A stretch of 64,000 nucleotides of DNA, from assembly GCA_036520615.1 (NCBI GenBank), contig DATDJI010000033.1:4484-68483 (forward strand), in the 5' to 3' direction. The stretch comes from CAMCXE01 sp036520615. GTDB taxonomy: Bacteria; Pseudomonadota; Gammaproteobacteria; Pseudomonadales; Cellvibrionaceae. Below, piece after piece: positions 55,561 to 62,952 of this stretch. The first letter of the stretch is position 1, and each line of letters starts with the position of its first letter. Under the pieces are notes generated by a model. The model saw nothing but the letters and a program-made list of their open reading frames with translations. It was not told the origin of the DNA and did no database searches. A program made the position numbers and the translations under genes.

Positions 55561-56412
55561 TTAATCAAAATCCCAATCGGTTACATAGGCTGTTGCTAAG
55601 GAGCTACGAATAGCCTCCCGATCCTCAAAGCTATATTGCGCTAGGTTTTCTAATTCTCCCAGGCTAAAAAAGCCTTTCGCCATCTTAGGGTCTGAATAGT
55701 CAAACCCGAAAAATTCATGTCCGCCGCGCGCGCCGTAATACGCTAGCATTTTTTCCTCTAGATAGTCCGCCGGTTTCGCCTCGGAAAAGTTAACAGCGCA
55801 GGTAGGATTAAAATGCCACTGTGGCCTAAAGTGCTCTTTTGGACAGACAAGATCATTGGCATTAACCATCTCTAAAAAATGACGTCCGATATAAATATAA
55901 TGCAGATTTAAATCACCAAATTTATTATTCGTGCTAAAGAGCTCGAATTCGTTTGCGGGAATGACTTGGCTTTGGCGATAAATAGACGGCTGATGGTTAA
56001 AATCCAAATTAAATAAATACTGCTCAGCCCCCTGAAAACGGTTATACAGCTCATATTCAAGCCAGTGAATAAGTAAGTTCACCGTATGAGTTAATTGAGT
56101 GTTAACGCCAGTCATAACCATGTCGGGAAATTTGGCGTGAACATCATTAAGATTTTGTTGCCATTGCTGCCAATTATTAGCCGCCAAATCGATGTTTGGC
56201 ATGCCGACAATTTTACAAGCTTCGGTAAGCCTGCTTATGTTTTTATTTATTTCATCTTGCGCGGCAAACCCATGGCGATGGTTCTCGCTCACACGCGACA
56301 TATGTTCCGGGCGAACCCTATTCATCATATAGAGCCAGATTCTAGCCACGGAGGAGTCGTTGAGTACATATCTAAATGACAACCCATTGGAAAAGAAAAA
56401 GCGTATATGCAT
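55561..56412 (-). CDS. Hypothetical protein with decayed relatives nearby
   Basis: 283 residues from the ATG at 56412; ATGs at 56424 and further upstream are possible and the ribosome binding site is weak. Cytosolic, with aromatic segments such as LNLHYIYIGRHFLEMVNAND, RPQWHFNPTCAVNFSEA and GGHEFFGFDYSDPKMAKGFF. No family recognised. The N-terminal RIWLYMMNRV and NHRHGFAAQDEINKNISRL resemble RIWLYARDGD and SHPVYGVNDVPEFNRLM of the remnant at 56747-57046, so these may be relatives. Confidence 0.5.
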   Translation of the reverse strand: MHIRFFFSNGLSFRYVLNDSSVARIWLYMMNRVRPEHMSRVSENHRHGFAAQDEINKNISRLTEACKIVGMPNIDLAANNWQQWQQNLNDVHAKFPDMVMTGVNTQLTHTVNLLIHWLEYELYNRFQGAEQYLFNLDFNHQPSIYRQSQVIPANEFELFSTNNKFGDLNLHYIYIGRHFLEMVNANDLVCPKEHFRPQWHFNPTCAVNFSEAKPADYLEEKMLAYYGARGGHEFFGFDYSDPKMAKGFFSLGELENLAQYSFEDREAIRSSLATAYVTDWDFD

Positions 56413-56746
56413 TAAAGTGACCATATATAAATGTGTAAATATTGTGCCGGTTTTAAGCGACAATTTTTAAAACCGAGCTAAATTATCTATCGCTACTCTG
56501 TGTGAAATGGCTGTATAAATCTTCGCTAGAAGCTTCGTATGATTTATTTTTTAAGTCAGCCGCTATATTAGACTTAATCGACCCACGCAAAAGTTATGAT
56601 ATACCCAGGTGATTATCCTTGGCCTAGTTTACACACCAACGGCGTGCGGCTTGATAATGGGTTAATCTGCGCACATGAATTATATAATTAATCAGGCACC
56701 ACCCCCTCTGCCGGATTTATAGCTAAACCGATAAAAAATAAACCCG

Positions 56747-57046
56747 CTATTGGGCAACACCCATCAGCCGATTAAATTCCGGCACATCATTCACGCCGTA
56801 CACAGGATGTGATAGGTGATCAAGTTTATTGATATCGCCATCGCGCGCATAAAGCCAAATTCTACCTAGGGACTGGGCCTTTAATAACAATAGAAAATTG
56901 AAAATCACTGCGGCTTTTCCTTTTTCCCTTATTCTGTTGCTTCATCAGCCAAAGCCTATTAAAAGCCTTCAATTGAGAAGTCGAAGTAAGCTCTGCCCAC
57001 ATTTTGTGCTCCATATCCTACACAGTAACTTGAGTGGCCTGATATG
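56747..57046 (-). pseudogene. Degenerate gene remnant, second copy
   Basis: On the minus strand the 3' end reads KAQSLGRIWLYARDGDINKL then SHPVYGVNDVPEFNRLMGVA before TAG at 56747, while the 5' part reads MEHKMWAELTSTSQLKAFNR in another frame, so at least one frameshift lies between. It is homologous to 52727-52970 at DNA level and weakly similar to the N-terminus of the gene at 55561-56412. Confidence 0.5.
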
Positions 57047-57285
57047 AAGCTTCAGCCTCGCCACCGCATGCAGCTAAAAATAGTGATGCCCTTACGGTGA
57101 AGGGTCGAATCCACATAACTTCCTCGCCTAAAGTTTTTAAAACGCCCGCTGAATAAACCGCCGCTTTGATCAGCGCAAGCCATTTATACACTCAGCGCCG
57201 AAACTCTCTGGAGTCATAGTATAAATGGCTTAGTGGTTGGGGTGGATTTGAATTGTGAGAGGAAATTTAAAGGGTTTAGGCAGAA

Positions 57286-57474
57286 AGATAGATGGATAAC
57301 CATGCTATGAAGCCAGTAAATCCAGGGTTTAGCCAACACGCTCTCGACGGCGGGAATCGGTTTCAGGCTTTTTAGGCACAAGGTCTTGGTGGTTGGGGTT
57401 ATGGGGAGGAAATTTAAAGGTTGAGGCTGGTTTTGCCGGTGGCTCTTTGGTTAGCCTCCCGAATTTACTAACCT
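57286..57474. repeat. Dispersed ~190-base direct repeat, copy 1
   Basis: Aligns with 60406-60604 over its whole length (for example AGTAAATCC, TTTAGCCAACACGCTC, GGAATCGGTTT, AGGCTTTTTAGGC, GGTTTTGCCGGTG). The copies are in the same orientation and bracket the segment with the channel and glutathione reductase genes. A short third piece may lie at 62731-62785. Confidence 0.8.
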
Positions 57475-57543
57475 CATAAACTGGTTGTCCGTATAAACGC
57501 AACATTTAATGCAGCGATATCCTTTCTGGTATCACAATTCATT

Positions 57544-57768
57544 TTGGATCAGAACGCTCGTTCGGAATTTTTTAAAGAAATTGCAATTAAGCTTCTTCCC
57601 GGTAGCTGCCTAGCCAGCTCCAATTTTTCAGGCGATGTTGACTCACATGAATATCACGAATTATTTCAAATGTGGTTCAGAATCATGCCTCAGTCAGAAA
57701 TTTCGGAGGACGGTTTGCAACGAATGCGCGCAGCTTATAAAAACGATGTGCTGTTTTACCTGCATTGA
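57544..57768 (+). CDS. Small hypothetical protein
   Basis: 74 residues, soluble and acidic (SEFFKEIAIKLLPGSCLASS, YHELFQMWFRIMPQSEISED, RMRAAYKNDVLFYLH). The only start is a TTG at 57544 without a strong ribosome binding site, so it may be the 3' part of a lost gene. The composition is protein-like. No family recognised. Confidence 0.4.
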   Translation: MDQNARSEFFKEIAIKLLPGSCLASSNFSGDVDSHEYHELFQMWFRIMPQSEISEDGLQRMRAAYKNDVLFYLH

Positions 57769-57957
57769 AAATCGAAAATATTATAAAATCAGGTGGTTTT
57801 AGTTTCAGCGTTAAATTCTATCAAACAGGATTAATTCAAGCATGAGGCTCGAGTGCGTGATGTGGCGAAATATAAAGTAGCCTTCGCCTTTCACTTAATA
57901 CTTTATATGATCGAGGGTTGCGAATAACCAATCCCTTCATTTTGTTTCAACATTAAC

Positions 57958-58653
57958 ATGGCGCATTCGATGGCACATCTTCCTATTCTCCACCTTACCA
58001 AGCGCCATCCGTCGGCAATTTTGCTGCTGGTTCAACTGATGGGAATGCTACTGTATCCCTTTCTTGAAGGAACGCACGCGGGGCTGGTGATTTTCAACGC
58101 GTTTGGTGTGACGGTGCTTACGCTCACCACGCGCATGGTGCAGCGCACACCGGGGCTAACTTGGATTAGTGGCAGCCTGGCATCGGTAATTATCGTGTTA
58201 TTAGTGCTGCAAACGTTTTTTTCAATGACCTACTTGCTGCCCTGGAGCTCGGGGCTGGAAGCGATTTTTTATTTTTATGCTGCGGGCAGTCTGATCGCCT
58301 ACATGATGGAAGACCTGCGAGCCACAACCGACGAACTGTTTGCAGCTGGCGCGACTTTTACCTTGCTGGCGTGGGGCTTTACCCACTTGTTCATGATGAT
58401 CCAGACTCTTCAGCCGGGTACCTATGCCGCCGCCATCAACCCCCATGACATGCGTACCTGGACCGAACTTAATTATCTTAGCTTTGCGCTGCTGTCGAGT
58501 ACCGGGATTGGTGATGTTATACCGCTAACCCAGCATGCACGCGCGGTGGCCAGTATCGAAATGTTTGTCGGCCTGCTTTACCTCGCTGGCGTGGTTGCCC
58601 GCTTAATCGGCCTGACGATGCAATCGCATAAAGATGACGCGCCCAGGTGTTGA
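57958..58653 (+). CDS. Two-TM-pore potassium-channel-like protein
   Basis: 231 residues with about six hydrophobic segments. The pore loop and selectivity filter are SFALLSSTGIGDVIPLT, a variant of the K+ channel TxGYGD signature with Ile in place of Tyr, followed by a final helix (EMFVGLLYLAGVVARLIGLT). It is probably an Ion_trans_2-family channel. The substitution at the filter leaves ion selectivity open. The start at 57958 has no obvious ribosome binding site; an ATG at 57970 is an alternative. Confidence 0.75.
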   Translation: MAHSMAHLPILHLTKRHPSAILLLVQLMGMLLYPFLEGTHAGLVIFNAFGVTVLTLTTRMVQRTPGLTWISGSLASVIIVLLVLQTFFSMTYLLPWSSGLEAIFYFYAAGSLIAYMMEDLRATTDELFAAGATFTLLAWGFTHLFMMIQTLQPGTYAAAINPHDMRTWTELNYLSFALLSSTGIGDVIPLTQHARAVASIEMFVGLLYLAGVVARLIGLTMQSHKDDAPRC

Positions 58654-58806
58654 GCGCCCGAACCCCTGTAGCGCTGACTGAATCCAATGCCGCGCGATGT
58701 TCTGCTGACAACACGATATTGAGAGATGCAATATTATCAATCAGTTGGTCCACCCTACTCACACCTATTAAGGTTGACGTAATTCCAGAACGACCGCCCC
58801 CCCATG
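58640..58806 (-). pseudogene. Aldo/keto reductase C-terminal remnant
   Basis: About 55 codons on the minus strand read GGGRSGITSTLIGVSRVDQL then IDNIASLNIVLSAEHRAALD and SVSATGVRAL. This matches the C-terminal part of aldo/keto reductases (GVTxxLIGxSxxxQLxDNxxAL, LSxExxAxLDxVSA). The rest of the gene is missing; the frame continues in both directions into unrelated sequence and overlaps the channel gene's end, so only a fragment remains. Confidence 0.75.
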
Positions 58807-58976
58807 AAAGTGCACGCTCTCGGGAAATTGGAGCGTCGCTGAAAACGTTAGTGAGGGTTGTTGATACCGCGATGCAAGCATTGCCAAAAGCGATATTGAT
58901 CGAATCCTGATTCATAACAACTTTAAAATTAATCTTTGATCCAAAAGTCAGCAAGTCAATTCTTCGGGAGAATCAC

Positions 58977-60365
58977 ATGAGCGCATACGACTATGATCTG
59001 TTCGTCATCGGTGGAGGATCGGGTGGAGTAAGAGCAGCTCGCGTTGCTGCGTCAATCGGTAAACGGGTTGCGATTGCTGAAGAATATCGATTCGGGGGCA
59101 CATGCGTCATTCGCGGTTGCGTACCGAAGAAGCTTTTCGTTTACGCATCTCAATATCATGAACATTTTGAAGATGCCGCTGGCTACGGTTGGGACCTTGG
59201 CAAAAATACTTTTGATTGGAAGAAGTTGGTTGCTGCAAAGGACAAGGAAATTGCTCGACTTGAAGGGCTTTATCGCAGTGGTCTTGCAAACAACGGAGCC
59301 GAGATCATCGAAAGCCGCGCTGAGTTGGTTAATGCGCACACCATCCGCTTGGTTAAAACAGGCAGGACTATCACGGCGGAAAAGATTGTTATCGCCACTG
59401 GCGGTGCGCCCAATCTACATATGGCTCTGCCGGGTCACGAACTTTGTATCTCTTCCAATGATGCTTTCGATCTTCCTGAATTGCCACGTTCAATTCTGAT
59501 TGCAGGTGGAGGTTATATTGCGGTTGAATTTGCCAATATTTTTCATGGGCTCGGCGTGGATGTGACACTCATTTATCGTGGGAAAGAAATACTGTCGCGT
59601 TTTGACAAAGATATGCGGCTAGGCCTTCACGCAGCGATGGAAGCCAAAGGAATTCGTATCATTCTTACTAACGTCATAGAAAACGTAGAAAAGACGGCCG
59701 CAGCTGGGCTACTGGCCAAGACGATGACTGGTGAAACCATTGCCGTTGATACGGTTATGTTGGCGCTAGGTCGCGATCCAAACACTAAGGGTCTCGGTCT
59801 TGAAGCGGCTGGTGTCGATATTAATAAACGCGGCGCTATCATCGTCGATGAATATTCACGCACCAACGTACCCAATATTTACGCGCTGGGAGATGTCACC
59901 GACAGGGTACAGCTGACGCCAGTAGCAATCCATGAGGCCATGTGTTTCATAGAAACCGAATATAAAAATAATCCAACGGCGCCTGATCATGAATTGATTG
60001 CGACAGCCGTATTTTCACAGCCGGAAATAGGTACAGTTGGCTTGTCTGAAGAAGATGCCGCCAAGCGCTATAGCGAACTTGAAGTGTATCGCGCCGAATT
60101 CCGCCCCATGAAGGCAACACTTTCCGGCCGCATTGAAAAGATGATCATGAAACTGATTGTTGATGCAGAAAGCCGCAAAGTTGTTGGGGCCCATATTCTT
60201 GGTCATGACGCTTGCGAGATGGTACAGCTCCTTGGAATTTCGCTGAAGGCAGGCGTCACCAAAGAAGATTTTGATCGCACTATGGCCGTTCATCCTTCAG
60301 CCGCAGAAGAACTCGTAACCATGTATACGCCAAGCTACAGGATCAAAAACAATCAGCGCGTTTGA
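58977..60365 (+). CDS. gor: Glutathione-disulfide reductase
   Basis: 462 residues, full length. The FAD-binding GGGSGGVRAARVA, the redox-active disulfide GGTCVIRGCVPKK (Cys positions ~44 and 49), the NADPH-binding region GGGYIAVEFANI, the FAD site YALGDVTDRVQLTPVAI, and the dimer-interface His-Glu HPSAAEELVTM are all present. The sequence style (RGCVPKKLFVYASQYHEHFE, GYGWD) is the alphaproteobacterial Gor type, which suggests horizontal transfer. A GGGAG precedes the ATG. It lies between the direct repeats at 57286 and 60406. Confidence 0.9.
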   Translation: MSAYDYDLFVIGGGSGGVRAARVAASIGKRVAIAEEYRFGGTCVIRGCVPKKLFVYASQYHEHFEDAAGYGWDLGKNTFDWKKLVAAKDKEIARLEGLYRSGLANNGAEIIESRAELVNAHTIRLVKTGRTITAEKIVIATGGAPNLHMALPGHELCISSNDAFDLPELPRSILIAGGGYIAVEFANIFHGLGVDVTLIYRGKEILSRFDKDMRLGLHAAMEAKGIRIILTNVIENVEKTAAAGLLAKTMTGETIAVDTVMLALGRDPNTKGLGLEAAGVDINKRGAIIVDEYSRTNVPNIYALGDVTDRVQLTPVAIHEAMCFIETEYKNNPTAPDHELIATAVFSQPEIGTVGLSEEDAAKRYSELEVYRAEFRPMKATLSGRIEKMIMKLIVDAESRKVVGAHILGHDACEMVQLLGISLKAGVTKEDFDRTMAVHPSAAEELVTMYTPSYRIKNNQRV

Positions 60366-60405
60366 TTTAACGCACTTCACTATGGAGAAGAATCCAATCA
60401 TTTCA

Positions 60406-60604
60406 AGATAGATGGACAACCATATTATGACGCCAGTAAATCCGAGGTTTAGCCAACACGCTCGGTGGCGGGGAATCGGTTTAAGGCTTTTTAGGCCCCA
60501 AGGTCTTCGTGGTTGTGGTGGATCGACTTATGGAGGAGGACATTTAAAGGGTTTAGGTTGGTTTTGCCGGTGACTTTTTGGCTAAACCCCCGACGTTACT
60601 GAAC
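60406..60604. repeat. Dispersed ~190-base direct repeat, copy 2
   Basis: The second copy of the repeat described at 57286-57474, beginning 41 bases after the glutathione reductase stop codon. Same orientation. Confidence 0.8.
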
Positions 60605-61111
60605 CAATTAAATGATTGTATAACCGGTGCTTTTTCCTGCACTTACTTGTACCCATACCCTCGATCACACATATTGCGTTTAAGTTCTCTTGAAATCGCG
60701 AATTGGTGATGATATTGGCTATTTTAGTTTGGCATTTTTTATTTCTTTTATCGCTTAAATTTAGCATCTTTGTTCGTAGGTCAACTGGCCTCTTTTTTCA
60801 AGTCTCTTGAGTTATGCAATTTGGATTTGAATCAGAGCTTGTTAAATTGTGTAAATGGCTTCGAGTCCCGCAAAAAATAAACTCACCCATTGTGCGTGCT
60901 ATCTATCAAATTAAATGCCATACGATGCGATATGTTTTCCGGCCCTGAGCGTGCAAAACCAGACGGCTATCACGCGGCTTAGGGTATTGGATCGTATTTT
61001 ATAAAAATAAAAAAATGAACTTGTGACACTTGGCCGTAAGGTACGTATCTTTTGCTGATCAAAATAAACCAACCACCGTGTGATTTTTGACCTCAATAGG
61101 GAGACGCTACT
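60605..61111. other. Gene-poor region upstream of the last lipoprotein gene
   Basis: About 500 bases with no supportable gene. Frames at 60582-60767 and 60911-61096 lack protein-like character. Confidence 0.4.
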
Positions 61112-62665
61112 ATGCGTACATACTTAAAATTTCTTCTTTTGGCCGTGGCTTTTTTATTCGCAGGTTGTGTAGCCCAAGATAAACAAGCTCAAGGAAACGA
61201 AACAACTAATCCACCCAAAATCTCATCCTCAAGCTCATCCTCCTCCGGTGCGACTGTATCAAGCAGTACATCGTCTACGTCCAGCTCAGGCTATTTCGAT
61301 AATCCCTCTAATTGCAACCTAGAGAAAAACCCCACTGGCAATTCCTGCAATGCCCGCCAAGGTAATCAGATCTGTGGCTGTGCCGTTATCAAGGGTAAAG
61401 CGACCTGTGGTTGCGCCACCTTCCCAGTGGATGCCAGCGGGCAATTTACCCAAGTGTGTGATTACAACAACCAATGTACCACCCCGCATTGGACGGCCAA
61501 TTGCAGTAGTAATGTGGCCCCCTGTGAATGGAAGACTAATCAAGGCGATTGGGCCCGCTGCGATATTGGCGGCTATTGCGTTTGGAGCGGCACGTCTGCG
61601 TCAAGCACTTCCTCAAGTACCAGCACCAGTAATTCGTCCTCCGGTACAGTGGTATTTAAACCCGGTGATTGGAACGCCACCAGTTGCACATTAGACAAGC
61701 CAGAAAACCACCCCTGCCAATACAGCAATGAATTGAGCGTTTGCGGCTGTAGTGCGGGCACTTGTGGCTGTGCCGCGAAGAATAATGCAGTTGATCCGAA
61801 CTTAGTTTGGGGCCAAACCAGCTGTAGCGAATATTCGCCCAATCGGCCCTGCAGAGCCTCTGGAAAAAACTTTTGGATAAACTGTGATACCTCAACAACC
61901 CGTTGCGATTTTGAGCGAGGCGTTTACGGCCAGCCCGGTTGGATCAACTGCACGGGGTCGAACTGTAGTTATTACATCGAAACTGGCTCGCCATCTAGCT
62001 CCAGCACCTCGTCCAGTGGCAGCTTTAGTACTGGCTCATCATCCAGCTCATCATCGTCCGGCGGAGCATTTTTTTACAGCGCAATGGTGAATACTGCGAA
62101 TGAAAATAATCCGCGCGGCTGTTCTGAAAGTTCAATCCTCGAGTGCCAATTTCGTGCGAGCCTTACCTATCAAAACCGTCAATTCGATACTTTGGTGGCG
62201 GCGATTAATACGGGCTCCACTGAAACCGCATTTTACGGCGCAGCGCCGCTAAATCTTGGCGATATCCAAGCCCCTGCACCACTGGCATTTACCGAAGATC
62301 AATTTTTTACCGGTGGCAAGGCAGTTACGCTTACCAATAAAGAATTACTGGCCACAACTTTGCCTACTTCTGGCACAGTTAGAACCGGTAAATTTAGCTA
62401 TAAAATACCCGCCACCGGTGAAGTAAGGGCGGAAATACGTTTGGTGCCCACCAAGGGCAGCAAAGAGCTCAGGATGGATTACCAGGTGAATATCGAAAAT
62501 CAAGGCCCGCGCACATTTACCTTTGATAGCATTAATAGCGGTTATGCTGAACAAATACTGGTGCCACGGTATGTGTTGGTTGACGATGGTTTTTTAGAAA
62601 TTACCTTTGACTTTCCTTCCGATGAAATTGGTGTGGGGAGTATTTTGGTGGTTAAAAACAGGTAG
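61112..62665 (+). CDS. Secreted lipoprotein with poly-Ser linkers and two related Cys-rich modules
   Basis: 517 residues. The lipobox is LFAGC (Cys19). Three poly-Ser linkers separate two related cysteine-rich modules (about residues 70-155 and 190-290) and a C-terminal beta domain (~325-517). The modules share features such as a CNLEKNPTGNSC or CTLDKPENHPC opening, CGCAVIKGKATCGC or CGCSAGTCGC, and a final WxxCxxxxC block. Disulfide-rich modules joined by serine linkers are typical of Cellvibrio-type surface carbohydrate-binding or enzyme-associated proteins, but neither module is assigned. GGGAG precedes the ATG. Confidence 0.75.
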   Translation: MRTYLKFLLLAVAFLFAGCVAQDKQAQGNETTNPPKISSSSSSSSGATVSSSTSSTSSSGYFDNPSNCNLEKNPTGNSCNARQGNQICGCAVIKGKATCGCATFPVDASGQFTQVCDYNNQCTTPHWTANCSSNVAPCEWKTNQGDWARCDIGGYCVWSGTSASSTSSSTSTSNSSSGTVVFKPGDWNATSCTLDKPENHPCQYSNELSVCGCSAGTCGCAAKNNAVDPNLVWGQTSCSEYSPNRPCRASGKNFWINCDTSTTRCDFERGVYGQPGWINCTGSNCSYYIETGSPSSSSTSSSGSFSTGSSSSSSSSGGAFFYSAMVNTANENNPRGCSESSILECQFRASLTYQNRQFDTLVAAINTGSTETAFYGAAPLNLGDIQAPAPLAFTEDQFFTGGKAVTLTNKELLATTLPTSGTVRTGKFSYKIPATGEVRAEIRLVPTKGSKELRMDYQVNIENQGPRTFTFDSINSGYAEQILVPRYVLVDDGFLEITFDFPSDEIGVGSILVVKNR

Positions 62666-62685
62666 GGCGCGTTCCATTAACGGGT

Positions 62686-62711
62686 AAGGGTGCTAAATAC
62701 ACCCTTTTTTT
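62686..62711 (+). terminator. Rho-independent terminator of the lipoprotein gene
   Basis: AAGGGTG pairs with CACCCTT across a 7-base loop, followed by a run of Ts. It begins 21 bases after the stop codon. Confidence 0.85.
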
Positions 62712-62730
62712 GCTTTTAGAGAGCTTAGGA

Positions 62731-62785
62731 AGACAACCACCCTTTCAAGCCGATAAATCCGGGGCCTAGCTAAATAATCCCCGGC
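62731..62785. repeat. Partial third copy of the dispersed repeat
   Basis: The blocks GACAACCA, GCC-TAAATCCGGGG and TAGC-AA match the first 55 bases of the 57286/60406 repeat, then diverge. Confidence 0.4.
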
Positions 62786-62867
62786 ATAAAGTGATTATTT
62801 TTCCCTTACTTAACTGCGGCCAACTCAGTGTTGACGCAGGTTGTGATAACGCGTGACCCCGATTGAC

Positions 62868-62952
62868 CTACGAGCTTTCAACATCCACGACCGATTTCGC
62901 CGCATTATAAATAGCCAATAAATCTGTCTTGTGATTCGCACCTCCAAAGCTT
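62868..62952 (-). pseudogene. 3' end of a gene interrupted by the second IS copy
   Basis: On the minus strand, the sequence just outside the IS end reads SFGGANHKTDLLAIYNAAKS then VVDVESS before TAG at 62868. The remainder must lie beyond the other end of the element, outside the window. Family unknown. Confidence 0.4.

Larger units (their letters stand above)
56464..57543. other. Gene-poor region with a remnant and a dispersed repeat
   Basis: About 1.1 kb. Contains the degenerate gene at 56747-57046 and the first copy of the ~190-base direct repeat (57286-57474). A partial unit of the same repeat lies just before it (about 57230-57280). Confidence 0.5.

Noticed and set aside
58647..58910. 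Plus-strand frame after the channel gene
   Set aside because: Antisense to the aldo/keto reductase remnant, which has a clear family match.
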